Source of the DNA: Orlajensenia sp037404875
GTDB taxonomy: Bacteria; Actinomycetota; Actinomycetes; Actinomycetales; Microbacteriaceae
DNA length: 64,000 nucleotides
NCBI RefSeq assembly: GCF_037404875.1
Contig: NZ_JBBELO010000024.1
Coordinates: forward strand, 1 to 64,000
Reading direction: 5' to 3'
Under the pieces are notes generated by a model that ran no database searches, was not told the origin of the DNA, and worked only from the letters and a program-made list of their open reading frames with translations. Shown in pieces: positions 54,935 through 63,615 of the stretch. Position 1 is the first letter of the stretch; every line of letters starts with the position of its first letter. A program made the position numbers and the translations under genes.

Positions 54935-56014
54935 TCAGCCCTGGTCGCCGATGTCGGCCAGGCGGGCCTCTTCGTCGGCCTGGATCGCCGAGTCGATGAT
55001 GGGCTCGAGCGCTCCGTTCATGACCTGGTCGAGGTTGTACGCCTTGTAGCCGGTGCGGTGATCGGCGATGCGGTTCTCGGGGAAGTTGTAGGTGCGGATG
55101 CGCTCCGAGCGGTCCATCGTGCGGATCTGGCTCTTGCGGGCATCCGAGGCCACGGCAGCGGCCTCCTCCTGCTGGCGCGCGAGCAGCCGGGCGCGCAGCA
55201 CGCGCATGCCGGCCTCACGGTTCTGCAGCTGGCTCTTCTCGTTCTGCATCGAGACGACGATGCCGGTCGGAAGGTGGGTGATGCGCACGGCCGAGTCGGT
55301 CGTGTTCACCGACTGGCCGCCGGGGCCGGAGGAGCGGAAGACATCGATCTTGAGGTCGTTCGGGTTGATGTCGACCTCTTCGGGCTCGTCGACCTCGGGG
55401 AAGACGAGGACGCCGGTCGTCGAGGTGTGGATGCGTCCCTGCGACTCGGTTGCCGGCACCCGCTGCACGCGGTGCACGCCGCCCTCGTACTTCAGGTGCG
55501 CCCACACGCCCTGCGCCGGATCGGTCGCGTTGGACTTGATGGCCACCTGAACGTCCTTGTAGCCGCCGAGGTCGCTCTCGGTGCGCTCGAGCAACTCCGT
55601 CTTCCAGCCCTTGGACTCCGCGTAGTGCAGGTACATGCGCAGCAGGTCTGCGGCGAAGAGCGCACTCTCCGCCCCGCCTTCGCCGCCCTTGATCTCCATG
55701 ATCACGTCGCGGCCGTCATCCGGGTCGCGCGGGATGAGCAGGCGCCGCAGCTTCTCCTGGGTGGAGGCGAGCTGCTCCTCGAGCGCCGGCACCTCTTCGG
55801 CGAAGGCCTCGTCCTCCTTGGCGAGCTCGCGCGCGGCGGCGAGGTCGTCGCCGGCCTGCTGCCAGGCGGTGTTCGCCGCGACGATGCGCGAGAGCTCCGC
55901 GTAGCGCCGGTTGATCTTCTTCGCCCGGGCGGCATCCGCGTGCACAGCGGGGTCCGCGAGCTGCTCCTGCAGTGCTGCGTGCTCGTCGAGAAGCACCTTG
56001 ACCGACTCGAACAT
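54935..56014 (-). CDS. prfA: Peptide chain release factor 1
   Basis: This is the 359-residue factor that ends translation at UAA and UAG. The peptidyl-tRNA hydrolysis motif GGQ is at residues 232-234 (SSGPGGQSVN), with the codon-recognition PAT-type tripeptide in QRVPATESQGRIHTS. ATG 56014 follows AGGAG by 8 bases. rho ends 191 bases upstream, with a long palindrome in that gap and no rpmE gene, which lies between rho and prfA in mycobacteria. Confidence 0.97.
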   Translation of the reverse strand: MFESVKVLLDEHAALQEQLADPAVHADAARAKKINRRYAELSRIVAANTAWQQAGDDLAAARELAKEDEAFAEEVPALEEQLASTQEKLRRLLIPRDPDDGRDVIMEIKGGEGGAESALFAADLLRMYLHYAESKGWKTELLERTESDLGGYKDVQVAIKSNATDPAQGVWAHLKYEGGVHRVQRVPATESQGRIHTSTTGVLVFPEVDEPEEVDINPNDLKIDVFRSSGPGGQSVNTTDSAVRITHLPTGIVVSMQNEKSQLQNREAGMRVLRARLLARQQEEAAAVASDARKSQIRTMDRSERIRTYNFPENRIADHRTGYKAYNLDQVMNGALEPIIDSAIQADEEARLADIGDQG

Positions 56015-56098
56015 GGTGAGAACTCCTGTGGCTAGCGTACTGGCGGCGTGCGGCTGTGCGGGCCGGGTCGCGGCATCAGCCCGCGGCGGCATCCGCTC

Positions 56099-56159
56099 TG
56101 CGCCACTTCGCGGCCCGTTGCGCCAGTTGAACTGGCGCAACGGCCGCCGAAGTGGCGCA
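56099..56159. repeat. 61-base near-perfect palindrome between rho and prfA
   Basis: The arms 56099-56128 and 56130-56159 pair at 27 of 30 positions around a single base. TTGCGCCA or its complement occurs four times within it. It could form a long hairpin in RNA after the rho stop or a cruciform in DNA. It probably separates rho from prfA at the transcript level; no T-run follows. Confidence 0.85.
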
Positions 56160-56205
56160 AGGCAGCGGAGGCGGGCCGTCGCGACCCGACCCGACGGAAC
56201 GGGCG

Positions 56206-58389
56206 CTAGCGCTCGCTGTGGCCGTTGCCGACCTGCGGCATCGACTTGCCGACCTGCATGAGGAACTCGACGTTGGACTGCGTCTCCTTGAGGCGACCGA
56301 GCACCACGTCGAGGGCCTGCTGCTGGTCGAGACCCGCGAGGGCGCGGCGCAGCTTCCAGGTGATCTTGACCTCGTCGGCGCTCATGAGCATCTCTTCGCG
56401 GCGGGTGCCGGAGGCGTTCACGTCGACGGCGGGGAAGATGCGCTTGTCGGCGAGCTGGCGCGAGAGGCGCAGCTCGGAGTTGCCGGTGCCCTTGAACTCC
56501 TCGAAGATGACCTCGTCCATCTTGGAACCGGTCTCGATGAGCGCGGTCGCGAGGATGGTGAGCGAGCCGCCGTTCTCGATGTTGCGCGCGGCACCGAAGA
56601 AGCGCTTCGGCGGGTAGAGCGCCGACGCGTCGACGCCGCCAGAGAGGATGCGACCGGATGCCGGAGCAGCCAGGTTGTACGCACGGCCGAGGCGCGTGAT
56701 CGAGTCGAGCAGCACGACGACGTCGTGGCCGAGCTCGACGAGGCGCTTGGCCCGCTCGATGGCGAGTTCCGCGACGGTCGTGTGGTCTTCGGCCGGCCGG
56801 TCGAAGGTCGAGGCGATGACCTCGCCCTTCACCGTGCGCTGCATGTCGGTGACCTCTTCGGGGCGCTCATCGACCAGCACGACCATGAGGTGGACCTCGG
56901 GGTTGTTGATGGCGATGGCGTTGGCGATCTGCTGCAGCACGATGGTCTTGCCCGCCTTGGGCGGGGCGACGATGAGGCCGCGCTGGCCCTTGCCGATCGG
57001 CGAGACGAGGTCGATGATGCGCTGGGTGAGCTTGTTCGGCTCGGTCTCCAGGCGCAGGCGCTCCTGCGGGTAGAGCGGTGTGAGCTTCTGGAAGTCGACG
57101 CGAGCCGCCGCCTCCTCGACGCCCTGGCCGTTGATCGAGTCGACCTTGACGATGGCGTTGTACTTCTGGCGGCCGCCGCCGTCGTTCTCACGCGGCTGGC
57201 GGATGGCGCCGACGACGGCGTCGCCCTTGCGCAGGTTGTACTTCTTCACCTGGCCGAGCGAGACGTAGACGTCGCTCGGTCCCGGAAGGTAACCGCTCGT
57301 GCGCACGAAGGCGTAGTTGTCGAGCACGTCGAGGATGCCGGCGACGGGAACGAGCACGTCGTCGTCCATGATCTCGGGCTCGAAGTCATCGCCCTGCGTC
57401 GTGCCGCCCCGGCGCTTGCGGTCGCGGTAGCGGCTGCGGTTGGAGCGGCCCTCGCCCTGCTGGCCCTGACGGTCGTCGGCATCGGCGCGCTGGTCGCCCG
57501 CGACATCACTCGAGGGCGTGTTCTGGCCGTTCTGGCCGTTCTGCTGCCCGGAGCCCTGCTGGGCGTTCTGGTTGTTCTGGTTGTTCTGGCGGCCCTGGCC
57601 GTCGTTCTGGGCCGACTGACCGTTCTGGGCAGCCTGGCCGTTCTGGGCAGCCTGGCCGTTCTGGGCGTTCTGGGCAGCCTGGCCGCCCTGGCCGTTCTGG
57701 CCCTTGTCGCCACCGCGGTTGCGGTTGCGGCCGCGTCCGCGAGGCTGGCGTTCTGCGGGCTGCTGCTCTGCCTTGGCGCTGTCGCCGGCCTCCTCGTCGG
57801 CGGATGCGGGCGCCTGCGCCGCGTCGGCACGCTCGGTAGTGGGGCGCTCGCTTCCGGAGCGCTCGGCGCCTGCGCGGTCGGCCTTGCGGGACTCGCCGTT
57901 GTTGCGGGCGGCCACGGCGTCGAGGGCAGGCACGAGGCTGTCCAGTCCGGTTCCGCCGTTCGTGTTGACGTGCGATCCGGCGCTCGTGACCTGCACGCGG
58001 CGCGATCCACGGGTGCGCGTGATCGGCGCGGCGGTGGCGGCGTCAGCCGCGGGCTGGGCTGCGGCGGGCTCGGCTGCGGCGGGAGCCTCGACGGATGCGT
58101 CGGCCGGGGCCTCGAGAGGCAGTTCGGTGGGCACGCTCACGGCATCGGCGGCCGGCGCAGAAGCTGCGGCATCGGTCGGAGCGGCGGGCGCCTGCTCGTC
58201 GAGCGTCGGGGTCGCGCCGGCGCCGCGCGCCTGGGCGTCGCTGATCGCGTCGATCAGCTCTCCCTTACGCAGCTTCGCCGCGCCGAGCACGCCGAGTTCG
58301 GTGGCCAGTGCGGCCAGTTCTGCCACGCGCATCGCCGTCAGCTGTGAGCGGTTCGCGGTGGGTGTTTCGGTGTTGATGACGTCTGTCAC
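56206..58389 (-). CDS. rho: Transcription termination factor Rho
   Basis: This is a 727-residue hexameric RNA helicase that ends transcription. After the Rho N-terminal helical domain (about 1-60) there is an actinobacterial insertion of about 270 residues. Part of it, residues 229-293, is made almost only of Gln, Asn, Gly and Ala (AQNGQ-like repeats). The OSB RNA-binding domain follows from about 340, then the ATPase with Walker A PPKAGKT (476-482) and VVLLDSITRLGRAYN. GTG 58389 is the start; the ribosome site is a distant GGGAAGGA. A leader of about 165 bases is likely, from a TAGAAT box. Confidence 0.96.
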   Translation of the reverse strand: MTDVINTETPTANRSQLTAMRVAELAALATELGVLGAAKLRKGELIDAISDAQARGAGATPTLDEQAPAAPTDAAASAPAADAVSVPTELPLEAPADASVEAPAAAEPAAAQPAADAATAAPITRTRGSRRVQVTSAGSHVNTNGGTGLDSLVPALDAVAARNNGESRKADRAGAERSGSERPTTERADAAQAPASADEEAGDSAKAEQQPAERQPRGRGRNRNRGGDKGQNGQGGQAAQNAQNGQAAQNGQAAQNGQSAQNDGQGRQNNQNNQNAQQGSGQQNGQNGQNTPSSDVAGDQRADADDRQGQQGEGRSNRSRYRDRKRRGGTTQGDDFEPEIMDDDVLVPVAGILDVLDNYAFVRTSGYLPGPSDVYVSLGQVKKYNLRKGDAVVGAIRQPRENDGGGRQKYNAIVKVDSINGQGVEEAAARVDFQKLTPLYPQERLRLETEPNKLTQRIIDLVSPIGKGQRGLIVAPPKAGKTIVLQQIANAIAINNPEVHLMVVLVDERPEEVTDMQRTVKGEVIASTFDRPAEDHTTVAELAIERAKRLVELGHDVVVLLDSITRLGRAYNLAAPASGRILSGGVDASALYPPKRFFGAARNIENGGSLTILATALIETGSKMDEVIFEEFKGTGNSELRLSRQLADKRIFPAVDVNASGTRREEMLMSADEVKITWKLRRALAGLDQQQALDVVLGRLKETQSNVEFLMQVGKSMPQVGNGHSER

Positions 58390-58561
58390 TTGGATAGGGT
58401 CCTTCCCCTGAAGTGGAAGATTCCAGGGAGTTCTGTCACCGGCGCGCTCACGCATTCGATGGATAGGAACGCGCGAGTCTGGCGCGGGTGAAAGCAGACA
58501 ATTGCCGGGAATCGCACTGACTGAAACCGATTGGCTGTGCTGATCGGCGAGTGCACTCACG

Positions 58562-58567
58562 ATTCTA
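58562..58567 (-). promoter_or_regulatory. -10 box upstream of rho
   Basis: TAGAAT on the minus strand lies in the 217-base gap between thrB and rho. Transcription would start about 165 bases before the rho start, leaving a long leader that may hold autoregulation by Rho (inference). A -35 box is not clear. Confidence 0.45.
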
Positions 58568-58606
58568 CCATCCTCGCCGTGGTGCATCTGACACCCCGAG
58601 GAGGGG

Positions 58607-59533
58607 TCAGTCCAGTGTCGCCCCCTTGAAATCGACCGCGAGCAGCAGCGCCTGCCACGGCGTCTCCGACTCGCGCGCGACCAGTTCCGCGGCGCCGAGG
58701 CGCTGGCTCGGGTCGCTGCCGAGAACGAGGATCGAGGGCCCGGCACCCGACACGACGGCCGCGAAGCCCTCGGCCCGCAATGCCGTGATGAGCCGGTTCG
58801 TCTCGGGCATGGCGGCCGCCCGGTAGTTCTGGTGCAGCTTGTCCTCGGTGGCCGCCACGAGCAGTTCCGGGCTCTGGATGAGCGCGGCCACGAGCAGGGC
58901 GGAGCGCGAGACGTTGAAGACCGCATCCTCATGGGGAACCGAGAGCGGCTGCAGGCTGCGGGCCAGGGCCGTCGACATGACGTGCTCGGGCACGAAGACC
59001 ACCGGGGAGACCCCGCGGTGAACCATGAGTTTCTTGTGCTGGGGCCCCTCGGGCGTCACCCACGCGATGGTGAGACCGCCGAACAGCGCGGGGGCCACGT
59101 TGTCGGGGTGGCCCTCGAGTTCCGTCGCGATCGCGAGGGCGTCGTTCTCGCCGATCTCGACGATGCCCGCGAGCAGGCCCGTCGCCGCCATGACTCCGGC
59201 GACGATGGCCGCTCCGGAGGAGCCGAGGCCCCGACCGTGCGGGATGGCGTTCGTCGCCTCCAGCCGCAGGCCGGGCAGGGCGTAGCCGTAGCGCGCGAAG
59301 GTGTGCGCGATGGAGCGCACCACGAGGTGGGAGGCATCCGTGGGCACCTCGCCCGCACCGACGCCGTGCACCCTCACCTCGATGCCCGCATCGATCACCT
59401 CGACGTTCAGGTCGTCGTACAGGGCGAGCGCGAGGCCGAGCGTGTCGAACCCCGGACCGAGGTTCGCACTCGTGGCCGGCACGCGCACATGCACGCGCCG
59501 ACCGACGAGGCTCACCGGGAGCTCTGCCGTCAT
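58607..59533 (-). CDS. thrB: Homoserine kinase
   Basis: This is a 308-residue GHMP kinase that phosphorylates homoserine for threonine synthesis. The N-terminal block VRVPATSANLGPGFDTLGLAL and the ATP loop IPHGRGLGSSGAA are clear, with VVSGAGPSILVL near the C-terminus. ATG 59533 overlaps the thrC stop in ATGA. It is the last gene of lysA-hom-thrC-thrB, and rho follows with its own promoter. Confidence 0.97.
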   Translation of the reverse strand: MTAELPVSLVGRRVHVRVPATSANLGPGFDTLGLALALYDDLNVEVIDAGIEVRVHGVGAGEVPTDASHLVVRSIAHTFARYGYALPGLRLEATNAIPHGRGLGSSGAAIVAGVMAATGLLAGIVEIGENDALAIATELEGHPDNVAPALFGGLTIAWVTPEGPQHKKLMVHRGVSPVVFVPEHVMSTALARSLQPLSVPHEDAVFNVSRSALLVAALIQSPELLVAATEDKLHQNYRAAAMPETNRLITALRAEGFAAVVSGAGPSILVLGSDPSQRLGAAELVARESETPWQALLLAVDFKGATLD

Positions 59534-60627
59534 GCCCGAACCAGTCCGAGCATGTCGGCGACCTCGCCGGTGTCGGCGCCGACGCGCTCGGGCTGCACGT
59601 CGGATCCGTCGGGGGTGCGCAGCGCCCACTGCGGGTCCTTCAGCCCGTGCCCGGTCACGGTGATGACGACCGTCGCGCCGGCGGGGATCACGCCGGCTGC
59701 CGACTGCTCGAGCAGCCCCGCCACGCCGATGGCCGACGCGGGCTCGACGAAGATGCCGACCTCGGCCGAGAGGATGCGGTGGGCCTCGAGGATGCGGGTG
59801 TCATCGATCGCGCCGAAGTAGCCGTCGCTGTCCTCCCGGGCGGCGATGGCCAGCTCCCACGAGGCGGGCTTGCCGATGCGGATGGCGCTCGCGATGGTGT
59901 CGGGGTCGGTCACGACGTGGCCGAGCACGATGGGCGCGCTGCCCGCGGCTTGGAAGCCGAACATGCGCGGCAGCTTCGTGGTGACGCCCCGCGCGAGCTC
60001 CTCACGGTAGCCGCGGTGGTAGGCGGTGTAGTTGCCCGCGTTGCCAACGGGCAGCAGGTGGAAGTCCGGCGCCTCCTCGAGCACCTCGACGACCTCGAAG
60101 GCGGCGGTCTTCTGGCCCTCGATGCGGTCGTTGTTCACGGAGTTCACGAGGTGCACGGGGTAACCCGTCGCGAGCTCGCGGGCGATGTCGAGGCAGTCGT
60201 CGAAGTTGCCGGCCACCTGCAGCAGGCGGGCGTTGTGCGCGATGGCCTGGCTGAGCTTGCCCATCGCGATCTTGCCCTCTGGCACGAGCACAGCCGCCGT
60301 GATGCCGGCATGGGTCGCGTAGGCTGCGGCCGACGCCGAGGTGTTGCCGGTCGAGGCGCAGATGACCGCCTGGGCCCCGTGCTCGACGGCCTTCGAGATG
60401 GCCATCGTCATGCCGCGGTCCTTGAACGAGCCCGTGGGGTTCATGCCCTCGAACTTGATCCACACGTTGGCTCCGGTGCGGGCCGAGAGCGCCGCGGCGG
60501 GGATGAGCGGCGTGCCGCCCTCGCCCAGGGTGACCACGGGCGTGGCATCCGTCACGTCGAGGCGGTCGGAGTATTCGCGCAGCACCCCGCGCCACTGTCG
60601 CGAGGCTCGGGCCTGGTTTGTGCTCAT
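59530..60627 (-). CDS. thrC: Threonine synthase
   Basis: This is a 365-residue PLP enzyme that turns O-phosphohomoserine into threonine. The PLP lysine is Lys69 in NPTGSFKDRGM, with ASTGNTSASAAAYA and VGNAGNYTAYHRGY for cofactor binding. It is of the shorter actinobacterial type. ATG 60627 starts 7 bases after the hom stop and the stop overlaps thrB in ATGA. Confidence 0.97.
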   Translation of the reverse strand: MSTNQARASRQWRGVLREYSDRLDVTDATPVVTLGEGGTPLIPAAALSARTGANVWIKFEGMNPTGSFKDRGMTMAISKAVEHGAQAVICASTGNTSASAAAYATHAGITAAVLVPEGKIAMGKLSQAIAHNARLLQVAGNFDDCLDIARELATGYPVHLVNSVNNDRIEGQKTAAFEVVEVLEEAPDFHLLPVGNAGNYTAYHRGYREELARGVTTKLPRMFGFQAAGSAPIVLGHVVTDPDTIASAIRIGKPASWELAIAAREDSDGYFGAIDDTRILEAHRILSAEVGIFVEPASAIGVAGLLEQSAAGVIPAGATVVITVTGHGLKDPQWALRTPDGSDVQPERVGADTGEVADMLGLVRA

Positions 60628-60634
60628 GTGTGGA

Positions 60635-61945
60635 TCATGCTCCTTCGACTCGGAGGACGGATGCGACGCGGGCGACGACGCGGTGGGCGGTGAGGGCTTC
60701 GACGGTCGCGGCGAGGTCGGCCTCGCGCGCCCGATGTGTTCCGATGACGAGCACGGCCCCGTCGACGCCCTGTCGAACGAGGGACTGCTCGACCGTCTCG
60801 ACCGAGACCCCGTGGTCGGCGAAGACCTGCGCGATCGCGGCGAGCACTCCTGGCTCGTCCTTGACCTGCAGGGTGACGGCGTAGCGCGTGAGCACCCGGC
60901 CGATCGGCAGCACCGGCAGATCGGCGTGCTTGGAGGGGATGACCCCCGGGCCGCCGACGACGTGGCGGCGGGCCAGCGAGACGAGGTCGCCGAGAACGGC
61001 GGAGCTGGTCTCGACGCCGCCCGCTCCGGCGCCGTAGAACATGAGGCTCCCGGCCAGCTCGGCCTCGACGAAGACGGCGTTGTTCGCACCGCGCACCGCG
61101 GCCAGCGGGTGCTCGCGCGGCACCATCGCGGGATAGACGCGCACCGAGACGCCGTCCTCGCCGCTCTCGGCGTCGGTCAGTCGCTCGCAGATGGCGAGCA
61201 GCTTGACGACGTAGCCCGCCTTCGCCGCGCTCGCGATCTGGTCGGGGGTGACGCTGCGGATGCCCTCGCGGTGCACGGACTCGACGGGAACGTCGATGTG
61301 GAAGGCGAGCCCCGCGAGGATGGCGGCCTTCTGCGCCGCGTCGTAGCCGTCGACATCCGCGGTGGGGTCGGCCTCGGCCAGCCCGAGCCTCTGCGCTTCG
61401 GCCAGAACCTGGGCGAGCGGCTCGCCGTGCGTGTCCATGCGGTCGAGCACGTAGTTCGTGGTGCCGTTGACGATGCCGAGGATGCGGCGCACCCGGTCGC
61501 CCGCGAGACTCTCGCGCAGTGGCCGGATGATGGGAATGGCACCCCCGACCGCGGCCTCGTAGTAGAGCTGCGCGCCCACCTGCTCGGCGGCGGCGAAGAG
61601 TTCGGGGCCGTGCGTGGCGAGAAGGGCCTTGTTGCCGGTGACGACGTCGGCTCCGGAGGCCAGCGCCATCAGCACGAGGGAGCGGGCGGGTTCGATACCG
61701 CCCATGAGCTCGATCACCACGTCGGCACCGAGGATGAGCCGCTCGGCGTCGGTGGTGAACAGCTCCGGCGGCAGCGCCACGCTGCGGGGAGCGTCGACGT
61801 CGCGCACCGCGATGCCCGTGAGCTCGAGGCGCGCTCCGACGCGGTTGGCGAACTCGTCGGCGTTCTCGAGCAGGGCCCTGGCGACCTGGGCGCCGACGGA
61901 TCCGCCGCCGAGCAGGGCCACGCGCAGGGAACGGTAGGCGATCAC
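60635..61945 (-). CDS. hom: Homoserine dehydrogenase
   Basis: This is a 436-residue enzyme that reduces aspartate semialdehyde to homoserine at the branch point to threonine and methionine. The NAD(P) loop is LLGGGSVGAQVARALL, the signature GIVNGTTNYVLDRM is at about 156-170, and the catalytic lysine lies in the EADPTADVDGYDAAQK region. The C-terminal ACT domain (about 350-430) is where threonine usually inhibits. GTG 61945 overlaps the lysA stop in GTGA. Confidence 0.97.
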   Translation of the reverse strand: MIAYRSLRVALLGGGSVGAQVARALLENADEFANRVGARLELTGIAVRDVDAPRSVALPPELFTTDAERLILGADVVIELMGGIEPARSLVLMALASGADVVTGNKALLATHGPELFAAAEQVGAQLYYEAAVGGAIPIIRPLRESLAGDRVRRILGIVNGTTNYVLDRMDTHGEPLAQVLAEAQRLGLAEADPTADVDGYDAAQKAAILAGLAFHIDVPVESVHREGIRSVTPDQIASAAKAGYVVKLLAICERLTDAESGEDGVSVRVYPAMVPREHPLAAVRGANNAVFVEAELAGSLMFYGAGAGGVETSSAVLGDLVSLARRHVVGGPGVIPSKHADLPVLPIGRVLTRYAVTLQVKDEPGVLAAIAQVFADHGVSVETVEQSLVRQGVDGAVLVIGTHRAREADLAATVEALTAHRVVARVASVLRVEGA

Positions 61946-63339
61946 GCGCGCTCATTCCTCTCGACGCCGAGGTCGCGGCTCAGCAGGTCTTCTTCGGTCT
62001 CGCGCCGCACGAGAAGGCGTGCGGTTCCCTCGCGCACGGCGACGACGGCGGGGCGGGTCAGGTAGTTGTAGTTGCTCGAGAGCGAGAAGCAGTAGGCGCC
62101 GGTGGCCGCGACGGCCAGCAGGTCGCCCGGCCGCACGTCGCCCGGCAGGTAGTCGGCGTCGACGACGATGTCGCCGGACTCGCAGTGCTTGCCGGCCACC
62201 CGCACGAGCGCGGGAGGGGCATCCGAGACGCGCGAGGCGATGCGGGCCGAGTAATCGGCGCCGTACAGCGCGGGGCGGGCGTTGTCGCTCATACCGCCGT
62301 CCACGCTGACGTAGGTGCGCACTCCGCCGTCCACGGCGACGGGTTTGACGGTGCCCACCTCGTAGAGCGTCACGCCGGCGGGGCCGACGATGTAGCGACC
62401 GGGTTCCAGCGCGATGCGGGGAACCGGGATGCCGTGCAGTTCGCAGGCGTCGCCGACGGCTTCGGCCATTCCGAGCGCGATCTGCTCGATCGGTGTCGGG
62501 TCATCGGCGCTCGTGTAGGCGATGCCGAAGCCGCCGCCGAGGTTCAGCTCGGGAACCTCTCCCCCGGCGAGCAATTCGGCGTGCACGGCGATCAGTCGCG
62601 AGGCGGATTCGCTGAAGCCTCCCTCGTCGAAGATCTGGGAGCCGATATGGCAGTGCAGGCCGAGGAAGCGCAGGCTCTCGCGTTCGCGGATGAGGGCGAC
62701 GTACTCGGCGGCGTCGGCGAGGGGAACGCCGAACTTCTGGTCATCGTGAGCCGTGGCCAGGAACTCGTGGGTGTGCGCGTGCACCCCGCTGTTGACCCGG
62801 AGGCGCACGTTCTGCACGCGGCCGGCCCGCTCCGCAGCCTCCGCGATGCGGTCGATCTCGATGCGGCTGTCGATGACGATGGTGCCGATGCCCGCGGCGA
62901 CGGCCCGCTCGATCTCGGCCGTCGACTTGTTGTTGCCGTGGAAGCCGAGCCGCGCGGCATCCACCCCCGCCGCAAGGGCGACGGCCAGTTCCCCGCCGCT
63001 GCAGACGTCGATGTTCAGCCCGGTCTCACTCACCCAGCGCGCCACGTCGGTGCTGAGGAAGGCCTTGCCGGCGTAGTACACCACGGCATCCGTGCCGAGG
63101 CGGGCGAACGCGCTGCGGAACGCGGCGAGCACCCGCGCGGCCCGCGCGCGCACCTCGGCCTCGTCGAGCACGTAGAGCGGGGTGCCGTAGCGGCCGGCGA
63201 GCGCCGTCGCCGGAACACCGCCGATCAGCAGCCTGCCGCTCTCGTCGCGGTCGGCGGATGCCGGCCACACGCCGGTTGCGAGCGCGTTGGCGTCGGCCGG
63301 GGCCTGGAGCCACGCGGGTGCTGAGGGGGCGCTGGGCAC
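61942..63339 (-). CDS. lysA: Diaminopimelate decarboxylase
   Basis: This is a 465-residue PLP enzyme that decarboxylates meso-diaminopimelate to lysine. The PLP lysine is Lys92 in VVYYAGKAFLS. Other landmarks are LGLHCHIGSQI, ELNLGGGFGI, EPGRYIVGPAG and the second-subunit cysteine in AGKHCESGD. GTG 63339 follows GAGGAAC. It is the first gene of the lysA-hom-thrC-thrB unit, coupled to hom through GTGA. Confidence 0.97.
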   Translation of the reverse strand: MPSAPSAPAWLQAPADANALATGVWPASADRDESGRLLIGGVPATALAGRYGTPLYVLDEAEVRARAARVLAAFRSAFARLGTDAVVYYAGKAFLSTDVARWVSETGLNIDVCSGGELAVALAAGVDAARLGFHGNNKSTAEIERAVAAGIGTIVIDSRIEIDRIAEAAERAGRVQNVRLRVNSGVHAHTHEFLATAHDDQKFGVPLADAAEYVALIRERESLRFLGLHCHIGSQIFDEGGFSESASRLIAVHAELLAGGEVPELNLGGGFGIAYTSADDPTPIEQIALGMAEAVGDACELHGIPVPRIALEPGRYIVGPAGVTLYEVGTVKPVAVDGGVRTYVSVDGGMSDNARPALYGADYSARIASRVSDAPPALVRVAGKHCESGDIVVDADYLPGDVRPGDLLAVAATGAYCFSLSSNYNYLTRPAVVAVREGTARLLVRRETEEDLLSRDLGVERNERA

Positions 63340-63615
63340 GGGTTCCTCGCTGTGAACGAAACGAGTGGACGATCTGCGCGGCGAGCGAACCCGGATTGGC
63401 CCCTGAAGCCGCGCGTGGCCCCGTCGGCGGGGCGTGAAAACACTCGGCAGTCTACAGAGCGCACGCAGCGGGCTTCGAATCCGTGACGCCCATATGCGTC
63501 AATCGTTATGCCTGCCCGGGATGCGACGCACGAATCCGCCGCCCCGCGGTCAACACAGCGCAGCCTCCCTCGCGTGGCGAGCGCCGTGCGGTGGCCGCAG
63601 TGAGAGCATGGCGAC
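63340..63615. promoter_or_regulatory. Divergent intergenic region of lysA and the DUF1345-like gene
   Basis: This 276-base gap holds one recognisable box, TAGACT at 63449-63454 on the minus strand, which could drive lysA with a leader of about 105 bases. I see no lysine-riboswitch fold, no repeat and no convincing small gene in it. Confidence 0.35.

Noticed and set aside
57510..57710. Short direct DNA repeats that could suggest a CRISPR array
   Set aside because: They encode the AQNGQ-type repeats of Rho, are in frame, and have no spacers of constant length.
56152..58347. 731-codon plus-strand open frame opposite rho
   Set aside because: Its long hydrophobic Leu/Val/Ala stretch is the reverse reading of Gln/Asn repeats in rho and is not a real membrane protein.
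63340..63615. Lysine riboswitch upstream of lysA
   Set aside because: No conserved lysine-aptamer core or multi-helix layout could be traced, and such riboswitches are uncommon in Actinobacteria.
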